NCBI RefSeq assembly: GCF_008151785.1
Contig: NZ_CP036523.1
Span: forward strand, 2,096,019 to 2,160,018
DNA from: Peptacetobacter hiranonis
GTDB taxonomy: Bacteria > Bacillota > Clostridia > Peptostreptococcales > Peptostreptococcaceae
Reading direction: 5' to 3'
Length of the DNA: 64,000 nucleotides
In this document: positions 50,964 to 60,424 of the stretch, piece after piece
Position numbering within the stretch: the first letter of the stretch is position 1
Layout of the letters: each line of letters begins with the position of its first letter
Translations under genes and position numbers: made by a program
The notes under the pieces: model-generated
The model's input: the letters and a program-made list of their open reading frames with translations, nothing else
The model's database searches: none
What the model was told of the DNA's origin: nothing

Positions 50964-52889
50964 TTAGTTAGCTGTCTTTTTTGTGTAATTTAATTTTCCA
51001 CCAGCTTTTATTACTTCTACATCTGAATCTGATAATTCAACTATTACATCAAATTCAAATCCTTTTGTAACATCCTTAACTGTTATTTTTCCACATTCTA
51101 CTTTATTTATAGCGTCATCTATTACAAGTTCATCCATCTGGTCTATTCTGCCGTAATCGTCTGGATTTTCAAATACCATAGGTATTATTCCGCTATTTAT
51201 AAGATTTGCTTTGTGTATTCTTGCAAAACTCTTAACTATTACGCCTTTTATTCCTAGATAAAGCGGTGCAAGTGCTGCGTGTTCTCTACTAGATCCCTGT
51301 CCGTAGTTATCTCCACCTACTATAAATCCACCGCCATTTTCCTCAGCTCTCTTTGGAAAATCTTCATCTATTGTGCTGAAGCAGAATCCAGAAAGATATG
51401 GAATATTACTTCTGTATGGTAATAATTTTGCATTTGATGGCATTATATGGTCTGTAGTTATATTATCTCCTACTTTTAGAACTGCCTTTCCTGATACAGA
51501 ATCTGCAAGTTCTGTATTTAGTGGGAATGGTTTTATATTTGGACCTCTTTCCACTTCTACCTTATCTCCATCTTCTGCTGGTTTGATTATCATACTGTCG
51601 TCAGTTATAAATCTGTCTACTGATAGATTTTCAAAATCAACTGGCATTTCCATAGGATCTGTAAGTACACCTGTTATTGCACTTACAGCTGCTGTTTCAG
51701 GGCTAACTAAATATACTTTAGCTGATAGTGTTCCGCTTCTTCCGTAGAAGTTTCTATTGAATGTTCTTAAAGATACTGCATCTGTTCCTGGAGACTGTCC
51801 CATACCTATACATGGTCCACATGAATTTTCAAGTATTCTCGCTCCAGAAGATATAATATCTGCTAAAGCTCCATTTCTTGATATCATTTCCATAACCTGT
51901 CTTGATCCAGGCGCAATTACTAAACTTACATCCTTATGAACTTTCTTTCCTTTTAGTATCTGAGCTACTTTCATTAAGTCTTCATAAGAAGAGTTTGTAC
52001 AACTTCCTATAGCTACCTGATTTATTTTTATCTTTCCTATATTTTTTATTGTATCTACATTGTCTGGGCTGTGAGGTTTTGCTGCCATTGGAACTAATTC
52101 ATCTAAATTGATATCTATTACTCTATCGTATACAGCATCAGCATCTGGTTTTAATTCCATCCATTCATCTTCTCTTCCCTGTGCTTTAAAGAATTCTAAA
52201 GTTTTTTTGTCACTTGGGAATATAGATGTTGTAGCACCAAGCTCTGCACCCATATTTGTTATTGTCGCTCTCTGTGGTACAGAAAGATATTTTAGTCCTT
52301 CTCCACCGTATTCATATACTTTTCCAACTCCACCTTTTACAGTTTCACGTCTTAATACTTCTAATATGATATCTTTTGAAGCTACCATATTATTTAATTT
52401 TCCTATTAAGTTTACCTTTACTACTTCTGGTGCTTTTATACTATATGCTTTTCCTGCCATTGCAAGAGCTACATCTAGCCCACCTGCACCTATAGCTATC
52501 ATACCAACACCACCTGCTGTTGGAGTATGGCTATCTGAGCCTAGTAAAGTATTTCCTGGTTTAGAAAATCTTTCAAGATATACCTGATGGCATATTCCAT
52601 TTCCAGGTCTTGAGAAATATATCCCGTATTTATCTGCCGCAGTCTGTATATATCTATGGTCGTCTGCATTTTCAAATCCCTGCTGAAGCATATTATGGTC
52701 TATAAATGCTACACTTTTTTCTGTCTTAACTTTTTTTATTCCCATTGCTTCAAGCTGAAGATACGCCATTGTTCCAGTTGAATCCTGTGTAAGTGTGTTA
52801 TCTATTTTAATACTTATAGTATTTCCTGCTTTAAGTTCTCCATCTACTAAATGTTTTTTTAATATTTTATATACGAGATTTTCTCCCAT
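50964..52889 (-). CDS. acnA: Aconitate hydratase
   Basis: 641 residues, the shorter aconitase form found in anaerobes. Fe-S cysteines: GSCTNSSYEDL and NSCGPCIGMGQSP. The C-terminal swivel domain begins near 460 (KVGDNITTDHIMPSNAKLLP) with GGDNYGQGSSREHAALAP. Interconverts citrate and isocitrate. Middle gene of the operon, 28 bp before icd and 48 bp after the citrate synthase gene. The gene symbol is by function; homologues are also named acnB or aco. Confidence 0.9.
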   Translation of the reverse strand: MGENLVYKILKKHLVDGELKAGNTISIKIDNTLTQDSTGTMAYLQLEAMGIKKVKTEKSVAFIDHNMLQQGFENADDHRYIQTAADKYGIYFSRPGNGICHQVYLERFSKPGNTLLGSDSHTPTAGGVGMIAIGAGGLDVALAMAGKAYSIKAPEVVKVNLIGKLNNMVASKDIILEVLRRETVKGGVGKVYEYGGEGLKYLSVPQRATITNMGAELGATTSIFPSDKKTLEFFKAQGREDEWMELKPDADAVYDRVIDINLDELVPMAAKPHSPDNVDTIKNIGKIKINQVAIGSCTNSSYEDLMKVAQILKGKKVHKDVSLVIAPGSRQVMEMISRNGALADIISSGARILENSCGPCIGMGQSPGTDAVSLRTFNRNFYGRSGTLSAKVYLVSPETAAVSAITGVLTDPMEMPVDFENLSVDRFITDDSMIIKPAEDGDKVEVERGPNIKPFPLNTELADSVSGKAVLKVGDNITTDHIMPSNAKLLPYRSNIPYLSGFCFSTIDEDFPKRAEENGGGFIVGGDNYGQGSSREHAALAPLYLGIKGVIVKSFARIHKANLINSGIIPMVFENPDDYGRIDQMDELVIDDAINKVECGKITVKDVTKGFEFDVIVELSDSDVEVIKAGGKLNYTKKTAN

Positions 52890-52937
52890 TTTTTCACCCT
52901 CTTAATCTATTTTCTAATTATTGAATTTATTTTCTAC

Positions 52938-54095
52938 TTAAGCATTTTCTTCGTCAGCTAATAAATCGTAGTATATTCCTACTATTTCCTTGTCGAATAA
53001 AGATCTCTTCATTCTAACTGATACTGATCTTATTTCTTCTAATACTTTTGAAGCCATTTCTGGAGATAATTCTATATCGTATTCATGGAATTTATTTATT
53101 ATAGCTGCTTTTCCTGAATGTTTTCCTATAACTATCTGTCTCTGTAGACCAACTTCTTCTGGTTCAAAAGCTTCATAGTTTTTAGGATCTTTTAAAGCTC
53201 CATCTGCATGTATTCCAGATTCATGTTTGAACATATTACTTCCAACTATTGCCTTCCAAGCTGGTAATTCTCTTCCTGATGCACTTGATACATATTCTGA
53301 TAACTCTTTGAATTTTTTAGTATCTATGTCCATGTCGTATCTAAAAACATGTTTTAATGCCATTAGTACTTCTTCTAATGCAGCATTTCCAGCTCTTTCT
53401 CCAAGTCCATTTACTGTAACTCCTATATGATTTGCTCCACCTATAGCACCTGCTATTGCATTTGCTGTAGCCATACCAAAATCATTGTGAGTGTGCATTT
53501 CTATATCAAAATTAGTTGCTTTATGAATTTTTTCTATTTTATTTCTTATTGTGAATGGGTCCATAACTCCAACTGTATCGCAGAATCTAAATCTATCTGC
53601 CCCAGCCCGTTTACCAGCTTCTATAAACTGTATTAAGAAATCGTCATCTGCTCTAGAAGCATCTTCACCGTTTATAGATACATAAAGTCCGTTTTTCTTA
53701 GCGTATTCAACAGATTTTACCATATTTTCTATAACCCATTCTCTTGAAGTTCTTAGTTTATTCTGAATGTGTATGTCTGATACTGAAATAGAGATTGCCA
53801 CAGCATCAACACCACAATCAATAGACTGTTCTATATCGCCAATAACTGCTCTGTTCCAAGCCATTATGCTTGATTTTAAATTTCTCTCGCAAATTTTTTT
53901 AATTGCATCTTTTTCATCGCCACCCATTGCAGGTATTCCTACTTCAAGCTGGTCAACTCCTAAATCACTAAGCATCTGTGCTATTGTTATCTTTTCATTG
54001 TTTGCAAAAACAACTCCTGCTGTCTGTTCTCCGTCTCTAAGTGTTGTATCTACTATCTTTATCTCTCTATTTTTTAATTTATCAACTACACACAT
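52938..54095 (-). CDS. Re-citrate synthase / homocitrate synthase-like enzyme
   Basis: 385 residues of the LeuA/NifV TIM-barrel family. VDTTLRDGEQTAGVVFANNE is the catalytic entry, MHTHNDFGMATANAIAGA holds the metal His pair, VNGLGERAGNAALEEV is the family signature. In clostridia lacking ordinary GltA, NifV-like proteins next to aconitase and isocitrate dehydrogenase act as Re-citrate synthases; that is the most likely role here, with homocitrate synthase as alternative. No nif genes are in the window. AGGAGG precedes the ATG. First gene of the operon. Confidence 0.85.
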   Translation of the reverse strand: MCVVDKLKNREIKIVDTTLRDGEQTAGVVFANNEKITIAQMLSDLGVDQLEVGIPAMGGDEKDAIKKICERNLKSSIMAWNRAVIGDIEQSIDCGVDAVAISISVSDIHIQNKLRTSREWVIENMVKSVEYAKKNGLYVSINGEDASRADDDFLIQFIEAGKRAGADRFRFCDTVGVMDPFTIRNKIEKIHKATNFDIEMHTHNDFGMATANAIAGAIGGANHIGVTVNGLGERAGNAALEEVLMALKHVFRYDMDIDTKKFKELSEYVSSASGRELPAWKAIVGSNMFKHESGIHADGALKDPKNYEAFEPEEVGLQRQIVIGKHSGKAAIINKFHEYDIELSPEMASKVLEEIRSVSVRMKRSLFDKEIVGIYYDLLADEENA

Positions 54096-54255
54096 TTTTA
54101 ATACCTCCTAAAATTTTAAACTAAATTCCTTTTTTATTTTCCCTAATAAATTCCCTTTTTAGTGCTTTAATTTATTTTTTAGATTTAACACTAATTTATA
54201 ACTTTTTTGAATTATGCAATTTAATTTTCAAATCTTGCATTTATCTCTTGGGTAT

Positions 54256-54284
54256 ATAATAGTCCTTTAACAAAAATAAATCAA
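54256..54284 (-). promoter_or_regulatory. Promoter of the citrate branch operon
   Basis: TTGATT (54279-54284) and TATTAT (54256-54261) with a 17-bp spacer, leaving about 155 nt of leader before the ATG. The leader has no riboswitch I recognise. Confidence 0.65.
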
Positions 54285-54500
54285 TACCTTTTTGAAATTT
54301 ATTTATAAATTCTTGCATTTTTTTCTAAAAAAATCATTTTTTTAGTTCTATTTTGACATTTTTATTTTTTATAGTTGCAATTTGTTATTAATTTTTAATA
54401 ATTTGTCAGCTTTTTTAATTTACTTTACTAAGATTTAACCAAAGATTAGAACATTATTTTCACATTCAATACAAATAATTTTATCTCAATTATTCATTTT
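54285..54500. other. AT-rich divergent intergenic region
   Basis: Very AT-rich spacer between two divergent promoters. No gene or repeat seen; many short A/T tracts. Confidence 0.4.
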
Positions 54501-54529
54501 TTGACTCATTTACATTAAATAACTATATT
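54501..54529 (+). promoter_or_regulatory. Promoter of the DEAD-box helicase gene
   Basis: TTGACT (54501-54506) and TATATT (54524-54529) with a 17-bp spacer, followed by an ~80-nt leader, as often found in cold-responsive helicase genes. Confidence 0.6.
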
Positions 54530-54618
54530 TCATGTTATAATAGTCTATAATGCTTAGTAAGTAATTTTTAATTTATTAAAATTTTATTAAATAATATTAA
54601 TTTGAAAGGACATCAATT

Positions 54619-55734
54619 ATGGATTTTAAAGATTTGAACATAAAAGAAGATATAATAGATATCTTAAAAAAATCTGGAATAACAAAACCTACCCCAGTTC
54701 AAGAAGAGTGTATAGGTATTATAAAGGACGGTAGAGATGTAATAGCTCAGTCACAGACTGGAACAGGTAAAACACTTGCATTCTTAATTCCTACGCTTGA
54801 AAAAATAAACAAAAATAAAAAGGATGTTTCTGCACTTATCCTAACTCCTACAAGAGAACTTGCACTTCAGATTTCTAACGAAGCTGAAAAACTAGCGGAA
54901 CCACTAGGATTAAATATATTATCTGCTTATGGAGGAAAGGATATAAAATCTCAGGTAAATAAACTAAAAGGAAACATACACTTAGTAATAGCTACTCCTG
55001 GTAGACTTTTAGATCATTTAGATAGAAAAACAATAAGCTTAAAAAATCTAGATATATTTATATTAGATGAAGCTGATCAGATGCTTCTTATGGGATTTAA
55101 AAATGAAATAGATGCAATTCTTAAAGAAACAAATAAGAAAAGACAGTCTCTTTTCTTCTCTGCTACAATGGATTCACAAGTTAAAAAACTTGCCTATAGA
55201 TATACAAACGACCCTGCTTTTATCGAAATAAAAAGTCAGGAAGTAACATTAGAAAAAATAAACCAATCTATTGTAAAAACTACAGATAGAAGAAAATTCG
55301 ACAGTTTATGCAAGGTTTTAGATGGGGATAATCCTTTTATGGCTATTATCTTCTGTAGAACTAAGAGAAGAGCTGATAAACTAGAGGAAGATATGGGTTC
55401 TAGAGGATATAACTGCGAAAAAATACATAGCGATATTTCTCAGGCAAAGAGAGAAAGAATTATGAAGAACTTCAGAAATATGAAAACTCAATATCTAATA
55501 GCAACAGATGTTGCATCTAGAGGACTTGATATAACTGGGGTTACACATATATATAACTACGACTTCCCAGAAACTGCAGAGGACTACATCCACAGAATAG
55601 GAAGAACTGGACGTGCTGGAGAAAATGGAGATACTTGTGCATTTGTAACAGATAAAAATACAAAAATACTTGAAGATGTAGAAAACAAACTAGGATTTAA
55701 AATAAAAGTAAGATTTGACGATACAGAAAATTAA
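54619..55734 (+). CDS. DEAD-box RNA helicase (CshA-like)
   Basis: 371 residues, a bare helicase core. Motifs in order: Q motif (TPVQEECI), QTGTGKT, PTRELAL, TPGRLLDHL, DEAD (LDEADQML), SATM, FCRTKRRAD, ASRGLDI, HRIGRTGRAG. Unwinds RNA in ribosome assembly and mRNA decay. The C-terminal extension typical of CshA/DeaD is almost absent. Isolated plus-strand gene with its own promoter and terminator. Confidence 0.92.
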   Translation: MDFKDLNIKEDIIDILKKSGITKPTPVQEECIGIIKDGRDVIAQSQTGTGKTLAFLIPTLEKINKNKKDVSALILTPTRELALQISNEAEKLAEPLGLNILSAYGGKDIKSQVNKLKGNIHLVIATPGRLLDHLDRKTISLKNLDIFILDEADQMLLMGFKNEIDAILKETNKKRQSLFFSATMDSQVKKLAYRYTNDPAFIEIKSQEVTLEKINQSIVKTTDRRKFDSLCKVLDGDNPFMAIIFCRTKRRADKLEEDMGSRGYNCEKIHSDISQAKRERIMKNFRNMKTQYLIATDVASRGLDITGVTHIYNYDFPETAEDYIHRIGRTGRAGENGDTCAFVTDKNTKILEDVENKLGFKIKVRFDDTEN

Positions 55735-55745
55735 TTATTTCATAT

Positions 55746-55777
55746 AAAAAGCTGTTGCAAATCGCAACAGCTTTTTT
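55746..55777. terminator. Bidirectional terminator
   Basis: AAAAAGCTGTTGC ... GCAACAGCTTTTTT between convergent genes. Confidence 0.9.
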
Positions 55778-55787
55778 ATATTAGTTT

Positions 55788-56327
55788 TTATTTGTAAGAT
55801 TCATCTTTAACTTTGAAGTATCCTTTTGGATGTTCACATACCGGACATAGTTCTGGAGCTTTTTTACCAAAGTGTATATGTCCACAATTAGTACATACCC
55901 AAGCTGTAACTTCTGCGTCTTTTTCAAATATTTTTTCTTCTTCGCAGTTCTTTAAAAGAGTAAGATATCTTTCTTCATGTTCTTTTTCTATTTTAGCTAC
56001 TTCTTCAAATAAGTATGCTATATGATCGAATCCTTCTTCTTTAGCTACTTTAGCGAATCCTGCGTACATATCAGTCCATTCGTAGTTTTCACCTGCAGCA
56101 GCTGCTTTTAAATTTTCTTCAGTTGAATTTATTCCATTTAATAATTTAAACCATATTTTTGCGTGTTCTTTTTCATTGCCTGCAGTTTCAGCAAATATTG
56201 CACCTATTTCATTGTAACCTTCTTTTTTTGCTTTTGATGCAAAATAATCATATTTGTTTCTTGCCTGTGATTCCCCTGCAAATGCAGTTAATAAGTTCTG
56301 TTCAGTTCTACTTCCTTTTAATTCCAT
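55788..56327 (-). CDS. rbr: Rubrerythrin
   Basis: 179 residues. Diiron domain with E(x)nExxH helices ([41 protein letters not shown]) and a C-terminal rubredoxin domain, [10 protein letters not shown] ... [11 protein letters not shown]. Reduces hydrogen peroxide in anaerobes. Normal length; single gene. Confidence 0.96.
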   Translation of the reverse strand: MELKGSRTEQNLLTAFAGESQARNKYDYFASKAKKEGYNEIGAIFAETAGNEKEHAKIWFKLLNGINSTEENLKAAAAGENYEWTDMYAGFAKVAKEEGFDHIAYLFEEVAKIEKEHEERYLTLLKNCEEEKIFEKDAEVTAWVCTNCGHIHFGKKAPELCPVCEHPKGYFKVKDESYK

Positions 56328-56364
56328 TGTAAAACCCCCTTATTTTTTATTTTAAATTTATAGA

Positions 56365-56389
56365 AACCCCATATTAAAAATATGGGGTT
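56365..56389 (-). terminator. Terminator after the universal stress protein gene
   Basis: AACCCCATATT ... AATATGGGGTT stem, strong but with a weak T run (TCTATAAATTT). Confidence 0.65.
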
Positions 56390-56428
56390 AAATTTACTAT
56401 ATTACACTTAATTTAATATTCTCATATC

Positions 56429-56839
56429 CTATTCTGGAACTATCATAACTATACATTTAGCCTGTTTTACAACACTTGCTGTAACAGATCCTATCATTCT
56501 AGTTAGTCCCTTCTTAGTTGATTTAGTCATAACAATTATGTCTATATCGTCTTCTTTTGCTTTTCTAATTATTTCATCACCTGGGTATCCAAATGTGAAG
56601 TATACACTAACATTGTATCCTTCCATTATTTCTTCTGCTTTATCTAGAATTTTTCTACCTAATGCTTCAGAATTTTTAATTTCTTCAGATAGTGATATGC
56701 CATCTATAAATACTAGTTCTTTGACATTCATTATCTCGATATCTACAGAATCTTTGTCAAATATTCCTTTTATAAACTCTAGAGAATGCATACTTCTTTC
56801 AGTTCCGTCTATTGGTACTAATATTTTCTTTTTAGCCAT
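56429..56839 (-). CDS. Universal stress protein (UspA family)
   Basis: About 136 residues. KKILVPIDGTERSMHSLEF at the start and IVMTKSTKKGLTRMIGSVTASVV near the end. The ATP-type motif G-2x-G-9x-G(S/T) is recognisable as GLTRMIGSVTAS with fewer bases between glycines, so nucleotide binding is uncertain. The ATG at 56839 has AAAGGAAG upstream. Confidence 0.85.
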   Translation of the reverse strand: MAKKKILVPIDGTERSMHSLEFIKGIFDKDSVDIEIMNVKELVFIDGISLSEEIKNSEALGRKILDKAEEIMEGYNVSVYFTFGYPGDEIIRKAKEDDIDIIVMTKSTKKGLTRMIGSVTASVVKQAKCIVMIVPE

Positions 56840-56857
56840 AACACATCTTCCTTTCAA

Positions 56858-57080
56858 AAATCTAGAATAAGTTTTCTAAATTTACTAAAAATTCTTTTAT
56901 TAATATTATGATAACACTAAAAAACTTTTTTTGCAATATAATCAATAATTTTTAAAAATATTTTTTAATATTTGTTTAGTTTACAAATTATCTATGTATT
57001 TTTTGTCGCTAAAACTTAATTATATTGAAGTTAATTATTTGTATATTATATTAATACCCAATATATTTAACTTTAATCAT
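56858..57080. other. AT-rich intergenic gap
   Basis: About 220 bp with no recognised promoter, hairpin or frame of note. Confidence 0.3.
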
Positions 57081-57548
57081 TTAACCTCTTAAAGTTGCTT
57101 TTATTCTATCTGTATTAAACACTAATCCAAATGCATCATCAATAGAATTAACCACAATATCGCTATGAGATAGTAATTTTCCTGAACATCCTTCTCCTTC
57201 TATTATGCAGACAGATAAATCAGCTATATCAAACATTTTTATATCATTGTATCCATTTCCAAAGCATATACTCTGCCCTGAAAGAGATTTTACTATTTTT
57301 TCTTTATAGTCTGCTGCATCATGAGTTGGAAATACTTCAACCGATACAGGAAGATTTTCACATTTTTTCTTAACAGTACCATATGTATCCGCTGTAAGAA
57401 TGTATATATTAACAAATTCACTAAGTTTTTTTAAATTTTCCTGAGTATTTTTGCTCATATCTCCATTTACAGCTACCGTTCCATTATAATCAAATACAGC
57501 ATTTTCTATTTCATATTTTCCTCTTCCAGGAATATCTACCTTTATCAT
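57081..57548 (-). CDS. HAD-family hydrolase, soluble P-type ATPase-like
   Basis: 155 residues. HAD motif I is FDYNGTVAV, that is DxNGT in place of DxDGT, as in the COG4087 'soluble P-type ATPase' group; motif II TADTYGTV, motif IV FGNGYNDIKMFDIAD with the GDG/GNGxND block. It resembles the P-domain of P-type ATPases without membrane parts. Substrate unknown. It follows the unknown gene at 57569 by 20 bp, so the two are likely cotranscribed. Confidence 0.8.
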   Translation of the reverse strand: MIKVDIPGRGKYEIENAVFDYNGTVAVNGDMSKNTQENLKKLSEFVNIYILTADTYGTVKKKCENLPVSVEVFPTHDAADYKEKIVKSLSGQSICFGNGYNDIKMFDIADLSVCIIEGEGCSGKLLSHSDIVVNSIDDAFGLVFNTDRIKATLRG

Positions 57549-57568
57549 AATTTCCCCCTAAAATATTA

Positions 57569-58342
57569 CTAACGTCTAAATTTTATATTTAATTCTCTTA
57601 TATTTTCATTTTCTAGCATTTTTTCAAATACTTTAGGATTAACCTTTCCTTCATCTACCTGAATTATACATCCACCTAGATCTGTTTTTTCACTTCTCCA
57701 TTCTAGGTAATCTCCCATCTCACCAGATTTTATAAGCCATCCTATAAAGTCCATATTTTCAAATTCTTCCATTTTATACTTATCTATATCGCTAGTTTTC
57801 ACACCATTAAATTCTTTTTCTATATAATACATAAAGTTAGTCATATACTCTATTTTTGTCATATCTTCACCAGTATATCTACTAAACATTGTCATTTCCT
57901 TTAGTTTAGAAATATCCTGAACAAGCATATTTACACTATTTTTGTCTGTAAAATATCTAACCTTACTGAAGAAATTTTTCTCTTTAAATTCTTCTATAAA
58001 GTCTTTTACCTGTTTATTTAACCGCCATTTTTCAGTATCGTCTATTGTTATTGTGGCATCGTATAAATCATCTACTTTAAATGCACTATTTGTGTATTTT
58101 ATTGTGCTGTATCCAACTTTCTGAGTAAGCTTAGTTAAGTACTCTTCTCCATCTTCTTCATATATTAAAAATAAATCTACTCTTGCATCATCTATAAATG
58201 TTTTATCTTTACTATCCTCTTTGTACCCACGATAAAGTACTTTTATACCAGCACCTACTCTAAGTAATTTTCTATTTTCGTGTATTTCTATTTTTTCTAT
58301 CATATTTAAAAGTGATTCCACTTCATCTAAAGCTATTTTCAT
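57569..58342 (-). CDS. Protein of unknown function
   Basis: 257 residues with no family I recognise. No signal peptide or membrane helix; rich in Asp, Glu and Lys, with alternating strands (VDLFLIYEEDGEEYLTKLTQ) in the N-terminal half and helices later (YMTNFMYYIEKEF). All its glutamines are CAG, so it looks native rather than part of the island to the right. GAGGATTTAATT precedes the ATG. Cotranscribed with the HAD protein. Confidence 0.6.
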   Translation of the reverse strand: MKIALDEVESLLNMIEKIEIHENRKLLRVGAGIKVLYRGYKEDSKDKTFIDDARVDLFLIYEEDGEEYLTKLTQKVGYSTIKYTNSAFKVDDLYDATITIDDTEKWRLNKQVKDFIEEFKEKNFFSKVRYFTDKNSVNMLVQDISKLKEMTMFSRYTGEDMTKIEYMTNFMYYIEKEFNGVKTSDIDKYKMEEFENMDFIGWLIKSGEMGDYLEWRSEKTDLGGCIIQVDEGKVNPKVFEKMLENENIRELNIKFRR

Positions 58343-58414
58343 AATTAAATCCTCTTTCTATATATTGTTTTTTACTATGATTTTATTATAACATTCAAAA
58401 AATATTACAACAAT

Positions 58415-58455
58415 CTAAAAAAAGAAACACATACGAAAGTAAATCATATGTGTTT
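58415..58455 (-). terminator. Terminator after the gene with in-frame TGA
   Basis: AAACACATA ... TATGTGTTT with C and then seven Ts, about 90 bp after the TAA at 58546. Confidence 0.75.
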
Positions 58456-58545
58456 GACAATAAGGTTTTTATAAGTTTTTAATATTTATATATATTTAAT
58501 GCTATTTTGCATTTTCAATCTTTTTAATTTATCTAATTTAAATAA

Positions 58546-58986
58546 TTAGATTCCTAATTCTTGCTGAACTAATTCCTCAAATCTTTCAACATTTTTAACT
58601 TCATTTGGATCAAATTCGCTTTTATATTCACCATTTGATAATTTTATTGCTAAAACTACGTCTCGTAGTTGTGTGCAAGTGGCTCAACCAGCTTGTACAC
58701 TTTCATATCTTCTTTTTGAAAGTATCTTTCTTATTCCTTCTAGTTTTTCAACTGACCCATCATTTGAGTTATATACATACACTTCCTTATCTTCTGTGAA
58801 TATAAACACTCTATCTTCTTTGTCTATAGTAGACACTTTTTCTTTGATATTTAAGCTTTCTATAGCCTTATTTTTCTTTTCATTTAATGCATCTCTTTGC
58901 GCTTGTATTATACTTGCCTCTCTTTTTGCTTTCATAAATGAATAAATAAGCATTGCAACGAAGACAATTAATATTACCTGAATCAT
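58546..58986 (-). CDS. Small membrane-anchored protein interrupted by in-frame TGA
   Basis: A 100-codon frame from the ATG at 58986 meets TGA at 58684-58686; the same frame then continues 45 codons to TAA at 58546 and reads like protein (ATCTQLRDVVLAIKLSNGEY). N-terminal membrane helix (IQVILIVFVAMLIYSF), coiled linker, then beta-rich domain. After the TGA come Ala-Thr-Cys, so recoding as selenocysteine would give a UxxC motif; two hairpins lie at 58654-58670 and 58671-58700, the second holding the TGA in its loop. A nonsense mutation is the simpler alternative. CAA glutamine codons predominate, as in the Hsp70 genes next to it. Confidence 0.6.
58654..58700. repeat. Two back-to-back hairpins around the in-frame TGA
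   Basis: AACTACG AGA CGTAGTT (58654-58670, read on minus, 7-bp perfect stem) and, touching it, arms GTGTACAAG / CTTGCACAC with TGG/CCA inside (58671-58700) and the stop codon at the tip. Direct from sequence; function unknown. Confidence 0.7.
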
Positions 58987-59081
58987 ACTTCTCCCCCTTA
59001 TTTAGACAATTATATTAAAATATACTGTTTCAATTATATTTAGGTTATACCCCCTCTTTATACCTATAAACATTTTTCTAT

Positions 59082-59126
59082 AAAAAAAGAGATAACTATA
59101 GATTTTTCCAATTTATAGTTATCTCA
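59082..59126 (-). terminator. Terminator after the J-domain gene
   Basis: GAGATAACTATA ... TATAGTTATCTC perfect 12-bp stem followed by seven Ts. Confidence 0.9.
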
Positions 59127-59140
59127 CTAAATTAACTTAT

Positions 59141-60424
59141 TTACTTTTCACTCACAAAACTAGTTTTTCCATCTTTTATTTCGACTTTTATTTTTCCAAT
59201 ATTAGGCTCTCCACTAATCTTCTGTATCTTGTTGCCATTTTCATCGATTATATACCAAATTTTGTCCTTTTCCATTCCTACTATTCCATATTTTTTATCA
59301 TTATCTTTAATTATATCAGCTGATTTTATATCTGAATATTTTGTTTTTGCTATGTTTCCATTGCTTGTATTAATTATGCTGTACTCACCAGCTTGGTATG
59401 CTATTATTAAATTTGACATTGTAAACTCTACCCTGCTTACATTGCCTAAAATAGTATTTTTATCTTTATCTAATATAGAATAGTATCCATCTTCTTCATC
59501 TACAGTTACATCATATCCATTAATAAAATCTTTATTTACAATCAATGATGTATTCAGCATAGATTCTCTTATCTTATGTACTGTTTCACCACTTTTTTCT
59601 ATACTCTGATTTATACTATTTGATATTTGCTCTGCTTTTTCTGCTTTTTTACTCTCTACTTTTAAAAACATCCCAGATACAGCCACCGCTATACCCAACA
59701 TAAATACCGGCGTCCTAATTCCAACTATATATCTCCGCTTTGTATCTTTATCTATAGCTCTTGCAACCTTGTATAGATTGTATTTTCTAGCTATTTCAGA
59801 CATTTTCTTTTCTGTGTATAGTGTATCAGCATAAGATTTATTTACCATTATTTCCTCAAATCTAGTTTTAAAATCAGGATGCTCTAGATATGATTTTATA
59901 TATGAGTTTGATAAAATCAATTTAAACATTTCCATGTTTATTTTTTTAGGAATTTTCTTTTCTATATAATCTAAGAAATACCTCATCTGATCTACTTCAT
60001 CATCTCTAGTTCTTTCGTTATATATCTCATTAAAGATTTCTCCGTCTTTTGATTTTTTATTATTAGAACTATTTGTTTCAGATTTTTTATTAGTTTTTTC
60101 TTTACGATTATCTTTTATTTTAAAATCTTCTTCTTCTAAATTTGAATAGTCAATCTCTATAGACTTATTTTCTTCTTTCTTATTAACTTCAATAACTTCA
60201 TCAGTACTTTTATTTGTATTTATACCAATTTCTAGATCCTCATCATCTAACACAGATTTACTAGCATATTTCATAGCCCATTGATACGCCTCTTGAACTA
60301 TTTTAAATTCTTCCGGATAATCCTCAGGATGATATACCTTTGTTTTTTCTGCATATGCCTTTTTAATTTTTTTCTTGTCAGTTGTCGGATCTATCCCCAA
60401 AATATCCCAAATACTCTCTATCAC
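59141..60424 (-). CDS. J-domain membrane protein, non-canonical (HPE)
   Basis: 427 residues. Residues 3-52 form a J domain (IWDILGIDPTTDKKKIKKAY) whose key motif is HPE at 32-34 instead of HPD. An acidic/Lys linker (~60-145), a helical part, one membrane helix (~230-250, TPVFMLGIAVAVSGMFL) and an outside domain with WG-type short strands follow (NGYDVTVDEEDGYYSILD). The start is GTG, overlapping the Hsp70 stop as GTGA, with AGGAGGT inside the Hsp70 end: translational coupling. It probably recruits the Hsp70 next door to the membrane; clients unknown. Confidence 0.82.
   Translation of the reverse strand: MIESIWDILGIDPTTDKKKIKKAYAEKTKVYHPEDYPEEFKIVQEAYQWAMKYASKSVLDDEDLEIGINTNKSTDEVIEVNKKEENKSIEIDYSNLEEEDFKIKDNRKEKTNKKSETNSSNNKKSKDGEIFNEIYNERTRDDEVDQMRYFLDYIEKKIPKKINMEMFKLILSNSYIKSYLEHPDFKTRFEEIMVNKSYADTLYTEKKMSEIARKYNLYKVARAIDKDTKRRYIVGIRTPVFMLGIAVAVSGMFLKVESKKAEKAEQISNSINQSIEKSGETVHKIRESMLNTSLIVNKDFINGYDVTVDEEDGYYSILDKDKNTILGNVSRVEFTMSNLIIAYQAGEYSIINTSNGNIAKTKYSDIKSADIIKDNDKKYGIVGMEKDKIWYIIDENGNKIQKISGEPNIGKIKVEIKDGKTSFVSEK

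Noticed and set aside
54096-54618. A T-box or other riboswitch before the citrate synthase gene.
   Set aside because: No T-box core or terminator is present in the leader.
58600-58970. Plus-strand frames over the TGA gene.
   Set aside because: They lack ribosome sites and are complements of the minus-strand membrane protein.
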